Positions 48,931 to 60,480 of a stretch of DNA of 64,000 nt are shown here, in pieces. The stretch is from Cymbidium sinense (taxonomy: Eukaryota > Streptophyta > Magnoliopsida > Asparagales > Orchidaceae). The notes under the pieces are model-generated. The model had not been told where the DNA came from and did not search any database. It was given only the letters and a program-made list of their open reading frames with translations. Position 1 is the first letter of the stretch. Each line of letters begins with the position of its first letter. Position numbers and translations under genes: made by a program. The stretch spans positions 10,705,179-10,769,178 of the forward strand of contig CM038228.1 in NCBI GenBank assembly GCA_021442155.1, read 5' to 3'.

Positions 48931-49239
48931 GATTAGATAGTCCCCTTTTCTAGCCATCTATGGTTGGAGAATTTGTTCATGAATGCAGATTCTCCCGTTT
49001 AGTAAATCAGATAGGCTAGCTAATATAAGCTCCTTCTTAGTATGATCTTTCACAAACTAATAGGTTCCATGATAAATAAATAAAACAAACAAACAAAAAT
49101 ATTTATTTGTGGGTTAGGAATTCAAGTCCCCAGTGGCCCCTTTCCCAAGCAGGCATCCTATCTTTAAGGCAGTGTCAACAGAACTCCCTATAGGAATTGC
49201 CTAACTACGCTTGAGTTGAGATAAGTCCCACTCTCTCTG

Positions 49240-50130
49240 AGTCGCCCTTAGGTCGGGTTCAATCTATTTTGCCATAAGCAGGTTGCCCTGGCAGTCATTT
49301 CACTTTGTAAGATAAGTTTATTACGCATTCTTTCCAGGATGTGATGGCGACCCTAGGTCGGGTTGACATGTTACCTCGCTAATGTGTCACCCCAGTGGTC
49401 TTTTATTCAGGAAAGATGTGAGTCCCCATGCTTTCTTCCTGAATTAACCATTGAAAACCAAAATTTGGTTGGATAGTTCTCCCTCGGTAGAAACTACTCC
49501 CTTTGGATTGGTAAATCATTAGACGGCATGCATACTCATCATCCATGATGGGATCCATCAAAATAACTAAAATGAAATTAATCTTGACTATCTTTGAGTG
49601 ATTTAAGTCCCAGCATTCACTCAATAGTCGGCCTTAGGTCGGTTTAACATGTTACCTCACTAATATGTCACCCCTGGTTCATTATTTTGGAAGATGTGAG
49701 TCCCCATGCTTTCTTAACTTGACCATTACAAACCAAATCCCTTTGGTTGGATAGTCTACTTGTATGTGGTTGGTAGACTACCCCTTTGGATTGTAAATCT
49801 TATACCAGCCAATGGCCCCTACTGATAATCCATCATGGGATTCATCAAAAATAACTAAAAAAAATTAATCTTGACTATCTTTGAGTTGATCTAGTCCCGA
49901 CATTCACTTAATATGACTGGGTTGGGTTCAATCCATTGCCTGCCAATGGGTCACCTTGCGATCTACTTATGGAGGATGCAAGTCTACTACTTTCTACCAG
50001 TATTTTTGCAAAACAACCCCTTTGGTTGGATATTCCTTCCATGTGGTTGGTAGACAACCCATTTGGATCGATAAATCTATGTTAGACCAATGGCCTACTC
50101 GTGGTCCATCACAAATGTCCACCTCAAAAT
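49240..50130 (+). repeat. degenerate tandem repeat, period about 285 bp, 3 units
   Basis: Repeated landmarks are GGTCGGGTTGACATGTTACC (49352), GGTCGGTTTAACATGTTACC (49638) and GGGTTGGGTTCAATCCATTG (49919); each is followed by TGTCACC-like text, GATGYGAGTCCCCATGCTTT, CCTTTGGTTGGATA, CCTTTGGATTG and TTAATCTTGACTATCTTTGAG. Steps are 286 and 281 bases. A partial unit precedes at 49252. No protein is encoded. Confidence 0.8.
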
Positions 50131-50651
50131 CCAAAATTTTAAAATGTGAAACAAATCCAATCAACCTCCCTCAGTGGAGTCAAATCAAACAACCAATTAA
50201 ACAAATCAAATCAATCGCTTCTCGATGCAAGTCTTTTGATCCCCGGATCTCAATTCTAATCCCCTTGAATTTTACAACCTCTTGTCCCCGGATGACTTGA
50301 ATTTATTCCCCTAGTGGAGAGTTCACATTTTCATCCACTGGAGCATCAATCATAAATCAACAAATCAAATGTCTCCCGGTGAGACTCAAATCAAATCAAA
50401 CCTCTTCATCCCTGGATGACTTGAACCTCTTTCCAGTGGAAGGTTCACATACTCAATCCTTAGTGGATTCCTCCTTCACTCTCTTATGTTATTATTGACA
50501 TGAATAGTCACATTGCACTAAGCTCTTGATTCCTTCTACACCTTGGGTTGGAGTAGATCATTTATATTAGTGCTTGTGATGGATTTTGGTGTTGATCATC
50601 TCTTCTCCAAATATGCGGTGTACCTTGTCGTCACACACACTATTGGCCCTT
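50131..50651. other. unassigned repetitive DNA, no gene seen
   Basis: Contains repeated phrases such as CCCCGGATGACTTGAA / CCCTGGATGACTTGAA (50286 and 50411) and AGTGGAGAGTTCACAT / AGTGGAAGGTTCACAT (50314 and 50437), step about 123 bases. No coding motif. Confidence 0.5.
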
Positions 50652-51290
50652 TGTTGACCTCACTTTTGGAGTGAGCTTTAAACTTCTTCATCTTAGACAT
50701 AGGACCCCTCTTAAACATATTAAGAGTTCTTAGTCTTAAGACACTTCTAGTGATTAGGTGAATTAATCTTAGACTTAGAAAGAGTTAGCCATAGGAATAG
50801 GTCATGTGTTAAGAAAATTTACCTACTATAGCTTGAACCAAATCCTTACTTCCTTCTTTTAAGTCAAACTTCAAATTCAAATCAACTTCAAATTCAAATC
50901 AACTTCAAACTCAAATCAATTTCAAATGATTGAAACCCATGATTCAATTCCAAATCCAAAATCTTTCCTAAGTCACTTTGATTTCATCTTATGGACTTAG
51001 TTCAAATCAAATTCAAATTACTTCAAACTCAAGAGATTTTCACATAACTCATTTATATTCTTATTTATATTCACAAATATAAATAAAATATAAATTCAAA
51101 TAACCAAAACTAAATTCAAAACTCAAACCCAAATCTAACCTAAAACTTACCTATACCCTTTCAAGTCAAATTCTTGAACTTAGCCAAATCAAACTCAAAT
51201 CAATTCAAACCTTTGGATTTTCTCTTCAAACAATCAATCCTTCAATCTCAAACCAAATTCAATTATAAACTTTCACAATGATTATCTTCA
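50652..51290 (+). mobile_element. 7-kb repeat family, copy 4 (5' fragment)
   Basis: Begins TGTTGACCTCACTTTTGGAG and aligns with the first part of copy 2 (TAAGACACTTCTAGTGATTAGGTG is shared at 50734 and 15605) through the A/C-rich belt. Similarity stops near 51290. Confidence 0.75.
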
Positions 51291-51309
51291 CCTCAAAATA
51301 TTTGCATAA

Positions 51310-53180
51310 TTCACAGTGTAAGATGTTTAAGTCAATCTAGTTTTAACCCGCCCAGCATCCTCAGACACCTGAATTTAAACATTTAGCACTATATTGGGGC
51401 CCATGTGGGTATTTAATAATTTAGATAAATTTATTTCTAAATTATAAGATTAATTTCATATTTTTATTTAATTCTAACTTTCAGCTTTTCAAATATTAAA
51501 ATTTGCACTCTAAATTTCTATGTCAGCACATGCGGTATTTTTAGCTTAGATAATTTATTAATTATAATGAAATTCATAAATTGAAATATTATAATTTGTA
51601 TGAAATCAATTATTTTGGATCAGTAAGCACCTATAATATGTGCAAAATTTAATTTAGTATCGCCTTTCTGTGCTTTATGAGAGTTAGATTCTGATGAATT
51701 ACTTTTAATTTTCAAATAGTGCCTTCTACCCGCACTTGAGTATTGTGGGTTCGATGGGAAGTAACCATTATGGTTCTATTTAGTCATATAAAAATATGCT
51801 CATTATTTGCACTTTGTTCATGATTATTGAAATCTTATCTTTAAGTGATATTTGGTTCATTCCCATTAATGGGCTTTTTAGCTCATTGCAAATCTAATTC
51901 AAATCATATGAGTTACTTTTGATTCACCCAATATATCATGCAGTGCATATTGAGTGATTATTGAAAGATATTGTATATGCTCATTGATGAGCTAGTTAGC
52001 TATATTGTAAGTGCTTCTATGAATTTCATTTGGATCTCATTAATTTTGAAGATAAGCACTTAGATATATCACAACTCTCATGTGCTTCAAATCCGACTTT
52101 AAATGCAAGATCCAAATGATTCTTTTAAGACCACATTCATGGTTGTTCATGAGTTGTCTAATTGAACTTGTGCTTGTAAGCAAGTCATCATATTTTTTGC
52201 AAACTCATTCTCAACCTTTAGATTTGTCACCAATCATTTATTATTTTGTATTCAATTGAGGTTCCTATTTTATTTGACATCAAATGAGGTAATTCAAGTG
52301 TTCAATTGATAATATTCATGCTTGTTACTTGTTCATGAATTTAACACTTTGAATAGTCAAAGAGAAGCTTGTTCATGTTATTTAGTGAGATGTTAAATCC
52401 CACTCATGCTAATATGCAAGCTATCAAGCTTCATATAAATTCTTTAAACTTGATTGTGTTCAATTCAAATCATTTTAGTTCACTTGGAATATAAGGCGTA
52501 GTAATCTCAATGTTTATTGCTTTAGCCATATTCATGCTTATTGGTTAGCTTGGTCACATCCATATTCATATAGAGCTATTGAACCCAATTTGGATTCATT
52601 CTAAATTCTACATCAAGTTTCATATTTATTTGAAAACTATACTTCAAATTTATTGTAAGTCTCTTATGAGTTTGGTATTAACCTCCTCAAGTTTCACTTA
52701 CTATGACTTGAGTATCCTCATTTGTTTCAACATATAAAGCAATAAGCTCAAGCATTCATTTAGTGATAGACTAAGTGAATGAATTCATTTCTTATATTCT
52801 CAGATGATACTTGTTGTGCCCACTCAATTTTAATTTTATAAATTTATATTTTAGGACTTTTACTATATATTTAACTTTTGTTAAATCATTTTTTTTATTT
52901 AAGTCGAATTTCTTGAAATGACATTTGGTCATCCAGCGTAGGCGCATCAGTCTGAAGGCTTCACTTAGGCTTGACGTCGGTGTTTGAACGCATACAAAGT
53001 CTTTAGTACTCATTATTAGCATACAAGTCATTCAAACACCTGCAAATAATATCACATTTTCCCGAGGTCTCACACGTAGGTACTTAAATTGCATAGTTTT
53101 TTCTCACGAGGCCGAGTCCCCACACACTTGAGTACTTAATTTTTAGCTTAGAAATTATACATTTGCAAAATGATCGGCGG
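51310..53180 (+). repeat. LTR-like repeat A
   Basis: Shares the motif TTTAGCACTATATTGGGGCCCATG (split here as GCACTATATTGGGGCCCATG, 51387) with 57848 and, downstream, TGCTCATTGATGA. It resembles the beginning of a plant Gypsy LTR by composition and these words only. No protein is encoded. Confidence 0.4.
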
Positions 53181-54340
53181 TGATGATAAATAATTTATGG
53201 GATAACTCTGAATAGTAACAACAATTTTTTTTGTTTTTTTTTTTAAAATTTTTTTTACTTCTCTGTTTTGAGGAAAGAAAGAAAAGAATATGAAAATTGT
53301 GATCGGTAGAGTAGAAGATGGATTTGGCCGGCTACTGTAGAGATGTCGATCTTTCTTTACCGTATAAGCAAGAGAGAATGAGAGTTGCTCGTTCAGCTTA
53401 AATAAAGAGAGACGAGATTAGTAAGCGAAGTAGTGTGTAATGAAGGGTAGATTAGGAGAATAGTTCAGCCTTTAGTGGAGTGACATATGAGATTGTAGTT
53501 TCAACTAGCAGGCTTGCAAAGATGGACAGTGGAATAGAAAATGATGTTCTAGAGTTTTATCTTAAAACAGGAAGATGATACAAGTAGAAAATGAAATGGT
53601 TGAGCAGCAGTTTTTGTAGCAAGAATAACCAGCTCGATCGACAAAAAATTTATGAAGAGTTCATTACGTGTCTAAGCAGGAGAATGAACAGCTGCAGCTT
53701 GTATAAGAATTGGACTAGAGATTTCTTTCTTTTTTTTTTTGGGCTGCATCGTTTGAATCGCCGATGAACAATAACCAGGTAAAGTAGGACAGTGGAAGAT
53801 GAACAAGAAGAATAATTGTTATTGTTGCTGCATATCGGATGAATCGTCAGAATGGAATGGAGTTGTGATTGTTGGTGAGATGAGCGAGAACTGTTCGTCA
53901 GGTTTAAGGATACTGATGTCCAATGAAGGAGGTAAAACAGTGATCGTGGGTGGAGACAAGGGAATGCTGCGAAGAGTGAATTGGACCAGGAGATGTGATT
54001 ACTTCTGTGGAGAAATAGAGAATATCGACGAGCAACATTGCTGAAAAAAAAAGAGAAACAAAATGCCAGAGAGAGAGAGAGAAAAAAATAAGTAGAATCG
54101 AGGCGCTGAATCGTGACTACGTTGTGAGGAGAAACCAAGCAGCAGATTTTGGATCGAGGGCTGAGGGTCAGGACTTAAGAAAGAAGAAAAAATTTTTTTA
54201 TTATTATCTTATTATTTTCTCAAAGGACATAAAAAAACATGAATGGGACAGGTGGAGGTACCACGATGGATTCATTTTGATTTTAAAAATTAATTTAATT
54301 AATATATATATTTTATAACAAAATTTACACAACTTATATA
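53181..54340. other. purine-rich unassigned DNA, no recognised gene
   Basis: Contains (GA)n at 54071-54083. An 81-codon open stretch at 53799-54044 with a CYCCC cluster has no family I know and no promoter or splice evidence; I do not call it a gene. Confidence 0.4.
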
Positions 54341-54659
54341 AATATATAATTAATCTTCTTTAATGAATCCATCTCATTTCACTTTCATTTCATTTTCACT
54401 AATTTTTTAAATTTTATAACAACGTTATATTTTATTTTGTTAAAATTTCAATCTAATTAAAATATTAATTAGTTTAAGCAAAAAAAAATAAAATGCAGTC
54501 TTACTTTAATGGCTTATCGGTGATTATCGTTACTCTCACATCTTTGACATCGTTAATTTTTTTAAATTTATAGCATAAGTATTTTGCTTGTGTATGCTCA
54601 TCCGTTAGAACGAGGAGTATCGTTAATCATACAAAATTCCTTGATAAATTATGATTATG

Positions 54660-55090
54660 GCCCTCAGCTTTTTAAAATCAAAACTCATGTCCTTGAAATA
54701 TTGGATCGACCATGTATTTAGCCGTGTCACTCATAATGCCATCGTGCATTTAGTATTGTTGGAATCATAATAAAATTACCCATGACTTTCATGTTGACAA
54801 AATTGCGATTATGGTCATTACGAAGTTTTGCAAATGAGTAAAACTGGTCGACACGAAATATTAGACCAACCACTTATTTTCAGATTGCTCATTTGATGTC
54901 AAAATGTGACCTAAGTATCTTGGAATCATAAAAAATTCTCGTCTTTCATGAATTTTGATTATGGCGTAAATAGTTTTAGAAATTGCAAAACTGCGTCACT
55001 TAAAATATTGGACCACCTCATATTTTGCCCATAGAAATCAATCTCAGAATTGCGAGCTTAGTATTGTTGGAATTATAACAAAATTTTTCA
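54660..55090 (+). repeat. degenerate tandem repeat, period about 150-160 bp, 3 units
   Basis: Each unit has GAAATATTRGAYC (54694, 54855, 55002), a middle with ATTTAGCC/ATTTTCAG/ATTTTGCC, and TTAGTATTGTTGGAATCATAA or a close variant, followed by GATTATGG. The units are heavily diverged. Confidence 0.7.
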
Positions 55091-55689
55091 CTTTATGTTG
55101 ACTAAAAATGAATGTGGCACGATGGTAAATGCAAAATGAACAATTAGAAGAATTTGAAATGACTCACTCAAATAAAGGCTCTTAATTAAGTGAAATTAGA
55201 AACTCTTAGACATGGCATATCGGTGCTTATCTCTCATTATTTATTGCTTGGAGAATCATTCAAATTAATTCTATTCATATAAGAAAAAATTAATGTGATA
55301 ACATATGTAGAAACTTTTCATGGGTGCATAATCCATAAAAGCTTAGGTATGAATCTTTGTGTCTATTATGCAAACACTTAGTGGAGAGGATGGACCAACT
55401 TCTATCATCACTCATACACTTGATGAAAACTTGGAATGTTAGTGTCATTGCTACTTATCAAAATGCATGTTGCTCGAGACAATCCATACTAGTTAATAGA
55501 TTGCTCAAAATCTATATCATCATCCTTAAAATATCTTGAATATATCTTGGTATTTGATGTCTCCGTTTGAAAGAAATTTAGTTAAGATCAAATTAGTGTA
55601 GAAAATAATTTTTTATATCAAATCGCTTACCATTATTGTCTAGGTGCTTGAGGGTAATAAGTGTCAGAATTGTGCTATTAGCGTAGAGT

Positions 55690-56690
55690 GAAACCAGACC
55701 AATGCCATCTCATGTATCGGTTAATGGTATCGCCTTATGGGATGATCTACCACAACTAAATGTCTTTCTAATAAATGTGTTGGTGGTGTCATAATCCATA
55801 TCTATCAGACCATCCACTTTGCATACAGAATCATCTGCTACATCAATCATAGGTGAAGACCAACTATGATCACATCGGCTACCACTCATTTATCATTACT
55901 AGCAGAATGTCACGAGTTGTATATATCAAGCATTAGTGTAATCATATGGCTCCCAAATTACTATGAGTTTAGAGGAATATTTCTGCTATGTACATCCAAT
56001 AATGGACTCAAAAAAATAAATTTATAATGCAACACACCTGACTCTGCAATAGCTCATCTAGTTCATCTCATATTTCGATGTGGTGGTGTCATCTCTGACA
56101 TACCCTTCATTCCATGCATCCCACACTCGCCATCTATAATCATAATATACATATGCAAGCATTATCATGAATGTGCTCTCATGCCCATATGTAAATGTAG
56201 CCATATATATATTGTAGCTTGACTAATAGCCTCTTATAGTTCATACAAATGAGCAAGCACAACATCCCAGAACTCCCTAAATGTATCAACATCCTCTAGC
56301 AATGGCAGATCCTGCAAGTGAACCTCAGCGATGTGTATGCATAAGAAAATGCTAAGAAAATTATGTATGCTCCACACATAGTAAATTGAAATCAAGATCT
56401 ACATAGAATCTACAATATGTCCAATGCAACCATTTAGGGGAAAACAAGAATATGCGCTATCATTCAAAATTTTAATGTGATATCTTGATTTGGATCATGG
56501 TAGAATATGTGGCTCGATTGCTCTTATCATTTCACAATCACAAGATGCCACTTGCCTCCACCAAATAATCTGTCAATAATGGCAGCCATCTATGAACACC
56601 TAGAATCGAATAACATCTGTGTTAATAATTCTCTCTAATGGGCAGAGTGGAACATATTTGTTTGTGAAGACCATGGGCTCAAATTCACCA
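55690..56690 (-). pseudogene. plant mobile domain (PMD) pseudogene
   Basis: Minus strand shows, near 56620-56690, a W-x3-TNMFHSAH segment like the WRPETHTFH signature of the plant mobile domain. Further on, at 56240-56345, it reads VHLQDLPLLEDVDTFREF then VVLAHLYEL, which corresponds to the VHLRYLPLLEDLD...WGSAVLAYLYREL region of PMD (aminotransferase-like) proteins, and then WLHLHMGMRAHS opposite the LLxLWAWERxx segment. Order and spacing fit. Many stops. PMD proteins include MAIN/MAIL1 of plants and also occur in MULE and Gypsy transposons, so this may be transposon cargo or a decayed gene. Confidence 0.6.
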
Positions 56691-57763
56691 CCATCTCAAT
56701 TAAAGTAGATTAAAATGTCATTTAAATTTTTTGAAGGCATGGAATAGTAGATAAGACACTACCGAGATTTCCCTCATTTTGTGATGACTTTAGATTTGGT
56801 TCCGTTTCCTATAGCAAGCACTATAGTTAATTACCCTCAATCAGAGAACTTGATTAATATTGTTGGTCAGTATTGCATAACGTATAGTAGCATCATGTGG
56901 AGTTTTAAAATTTAGAATTTACAAAATTCATTATATTTAACTTAAAGAGGATGGTTGGGAGAACGATGACGCGCTCGATCTAGATCCCATGGTTCCATCT
57001 TTGGTATATGGTCCCAAGTCTACTTAGTCGAGAGAGGTATTGACCGACAAAGGATCCTTATCGGCGACCATGGGTTGTGTCAAGAAATCCTTGTGACACA
57101 GTGTTTGTCTAAGGAGAGATTAAATCCACCTTAACTAGGCTTTTCCCAATCAAGTTCAATAATTCAGCTCAAAAGCAGTCATTGAAAGCATCTGGTTATG
57201 GCGTGAGTAATTTTATGTGTCGCGACAAGCCACCATAGTCGGTTGTAACCGTCATTTATGTGATACCATTTTGTGGCAAAATCATGCAGACAGAGGACAC
57301 GGGTCACGTCCTTATGGGCTTAAAATTATTTGAGTGTGAAAATAGTTATGCATTTGATTTGACATTGGCTCTTTATGAGCAAAAATTTTCTTAATTTGTC
57401 ACCGACAAGCGGTTTGGATGGGTGGATTTTACTTTAAATTTAAATAATTAATTTCATTTAATTTATATATATATATTTTAATTTGAATATTTGATCATTT
57501 TATAATTGATTTTAATTTGAATATATAATAATTTTACATTAGAATTTGAACAGATTTTTTTTATTATGAAAACTCATCTAGTTGAAATATTCAGTCAACA
57601 CGGCCATCATCGAGGAATTGATCATTCAATTTATTATTTTAGATCTTGCGACTCTATTAATTTAATAATAGAGGATCAGATCTATTATCATATGATAGAA
57701 TTAGCTTCTCAGATATTTCACTAAGTTGAATTTTTTATTATGTTATTATTGGATTTTTAAGTT
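56691..57763. other. unassigned DNA, no gene seen
   Basis: Mixed composition with a GC-richer part at 56950-57320. No coding or RNA motif recognised on either strand. Confidence 0.4.
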
Positions 57764-58740
57764 TTGTTCCCGGACCCGGTTCTAAGACTCAACTAGGAAT
57801 CAACCCACACAATATCCTCACACACTAAGTTTAAGCACTTATACTATGTTGGGGCCCATGCAGGATATTTAAAATATTTATAATCTTAAAAGATCAAATT
57901 GAATTGATTGCTTTACTTTGTAAAGAATCCATCTCTTTCAAATGATTGCATAAATTTGAAAGTACTTAAATTGAGTGATAGTTAGCTCCATAATTTTATG
58001 CAAAATTAATATATTTGAGTCTATTTAGAATTTAAGTTAGCGCTTCTATGCTAGTATTAATGTGGTGCGGATCGCAAAGCATTTTCTCTTATTCAATTAT
58101 TTAGATTAATATTCACTTGTTTGCATTTAGTTCATAGCTCATTGAGTTCTTTAAGTTTCAATGAAATTTAGCTCGTGATCGCTGAGAAACCCATAGGCTC
58201 ATCACAAGTCTCATTCAAATTCTTTTTGCTCTGAATGATTTTAATGTGGTATATAGCTCAACCCAATTGTTCCGTATGAATCATAACATAATGTAATCAT
58301 TCAATAAGAAATATGATTTATGCTCATTGATGAACTTTCAAGCCTTATTAGTCAATATTTTTTATTCTTATTCTTATTTGTATAATAGTCATTATAACCT
58401 TTTTTAAGCATGTAGATAATTGTTGGATTCTTTACAAGTTCTGTGAAGATTTTATTTGATCCTTGTTTTGATTGAAAGATAAGCTTTCAAATCCACTATA
58501 AGTTTTGTTTGTGCTCATAGAAAATTATCAAGATCACTAAGCTTCTTGAATTTTGTTCTTGTTGAGACAAACCCTCAAGTTCATTAAAATCTTATTTATA
58601 ATCGTCAACAAATCGTTGAGTCCTCTATAAGATCATTCTTATTTAAAGACTTTTAGAATTATGTATATGTTTATTCTTTAATTTATCATTCTCAAACAAG
58701 TTCAATTTAAGATCATCAGCACTTTTATTTGTTCTTATTT
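57764..58740 (+). repeat. LTR-like repeat B
   Basis: Same orientation as repeat A, with AAGCACTTATACTATGTTGG then GGCCCATGCAGG and TGCTCATTGATGA. Outside these words the two differ greatly. They could be LTRs of one very old element enclosing 53.2-57.7 kb or of two related elements. Confidence 0.4.
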
Positions 58741-59165
58741 AAGTCTCCTGTCAGTCCAAAATTTGGCAACCTCCCGGCATCGTCCCCGCATAGGGGACTA
58801 CATCGGAGGCTATTCGACCTTCCCATCAACTCTACTAAGCATAACGGTCAGTGTCTTATGACACTATGGTCTTGGTACTCTAACATGCCGACTCTGCAAG
58901 CATATGTCTTCAAACACACAATTTCAATTCAAATTTTAATTTTAAGCTTAAAGTTCATTTTGCATTAAACTAATTAAGTTTTTTGGTGAGTGTGAATTTG
59001 GTAGCCTCCATCTTTCCCACATAGAGCATCGGAGCTGACTTCCGTCACTCTTTGTAATAGTTAGTGTCTTACGACTATGGTGGTCTTCTACTAGCTCTGA
59101 GCATGACAGGGTCTTCAAACCCATCAACTCTACTGAGCATGATGGGATCTTCCTACCTGCAACAT
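58741..59165 (+). repeat. 234-bp degenerate tandem repeat, 2 units
   Basis: AATTTGGCAACCTCCCGGCATC (58758, given here as two shared halves AATTTGG and AACCTCC) recurs as AATTTGGTAGCCTCCATC (58992). Both units continue with CATCGGAG, TTAGTGTCTTAYGAC, and ATCAACTCTACTRAGCAT motifs (58826, 59124). Confidence 0.65.
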
Positions 59166-59169
59166 ATAT

Positions 59170-60480
59170 TTTTATTGGATTTTCAAGAGCTTCGGAAGAG
59201 CTGCGATTCTTCTGTCCGACAAAAAAAATATGATGAGTAGATTTACATGGAAGAAAATGTTGTTGGATTGCTAACCAATCATTGTTGTGCTCCATTATTC
59301 CCATTGCTAACAAACCATCTTCTATGTGCCAACTTAGCAATATCATCAGGGACAAGAGCAATAGACTGCTTCATGATACTCTCCACATGCATAGCAGCCA
59401 ATGATTTCTTAGGCTATTGTTGACCAGATTGAAGTTGACTAGATGAACTGGGTTAAATAGTTGTCAGTGTTGTCATGGATCCACCTAGAAAGTTATTGCT
59501 ATCAATCACAGGTGTCCAGAAATAACTAGGTTTGAATCAACTTGTATGGAAACGAAGATTTGAAGACGAAAACAAAGGGGAGGATAAGCAATCTTTTCAC
59601 GGCGGTGACATTTCATGTCTTTCAATCATTTCGATATTAATTTCTACAAATCATTGGCAACTTCGTCCGGAAGGATCAAGAACACAACGAGAAAACATAG
59701 AAGAAGTTGAACATGTTCATGTACTAAATAGTACAATTTATTCGATTTGGAAAGCATGGAAAAGAAGGAAATCTTTGTGAATTGACACATAAGGCAATAT
59801 ACGTAATGTTGTAGATTGTTGACATAAACTTCTTACTTTTGCAAACTCCTTTAGGCATTTATCTTGCCTGTCAGTACATGAGCATCCCATATTGCTTTCC
59901 ATTATGTTTATATTTTGATGGTTTCCTCAACATCACTCTAGTGCTTCTTCAAGCTCAACTTCAAAGTTAGCTTCATTTTCTTCTCCTTCATCAAAGTTCT
60001 CTCTCCTTGACACTTGCTCAATTATCTCCTTCAAAAAATATCAGAAACTTGTGGTATTCTTCTTCATCATTGACATTATGAAGGTCATCATCATCATCGA
60101 CTCTTGAAGAAATGCCTCTAGTTCTTCATGTAATAGTGAGTGTCTTCTTGTGCCACTTCCATTCAATGTAGAAATTTCTTCCTTCCATGCTTGAAGTGAC
60201 AATTTGTTTGATTGATTTCCTAGGGCATCATCAAATTTTATTCTGATTCCTCATCCTCATTTGATTTTGGGTAACTCTAACTTCTCCTTCAATCTTGAAG
60301 ATGAAACATTGAGGTTTCCATCTAAAGAACTTTGGATGAATTTATCAACATTATCACATGGACCTTTGGTTTGAACTCAAACTAGGAGATTCTAAGGTGT
60401 TTCTCCTCTTAGAAGTGGATTAAAGTGAAGCCATCCTCCTCTTCATCCTCTTGAACTTTCATATGCATATTATCACCCAT
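59170..60480 (-). pseudogene. GON4L/YY1AP1-like Myb-domain protein, apparently intronless pseudogene
   Basis: Pieces in protein order on the minus strand: an acidic start VQEDEEEDGF (about 60440), DFNPLLRGETP in another frame, RRHSLLHEELEAFLQES (about 60100-60150), then after a shift DDDDDLHNVNDEEEYHKFL (about 60050-60100), ENEANFEVELEEALE (about 59950-59990), LVHEHVQLL (about 59720), CVLDPSG (about 59670), FWTPVIDS (about 59500), SGQQ-PKKSLAA and KQSIALVPDDIAKLAHR (59310-59430), and the SANT-like part EDGLLAMGIMEHNNDWLAIQ, LPCKSTHHIF and ENPIK ending at 59170. This order matches plant GON-4-like/YY1AP1-type nuclear proteins. Stops and at least two frame shifts break it. The usual FFPLFNPALFPHKPPP segment between AKLA and the SANT-like part is missing. 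No intron is obvious over domains far apart in the protein, which suggests a retrocopy or captured cDNA; the original intron positions are not known to me. Confidence 0.75.

Noticed and set aside
53799..54044. 81-codon frame with a cysteine cluster
   Set aside because: No family, no promoter and no splice signals; the surrounding DNA is purine-rich repetitive sequence.
56950..57320. GC-richer stretch considered as an rRNA or tRNA fragment
   Set aside because: No tRNA cloverleaf elements (A and B boxes in register) and no rRNA core words could be found.
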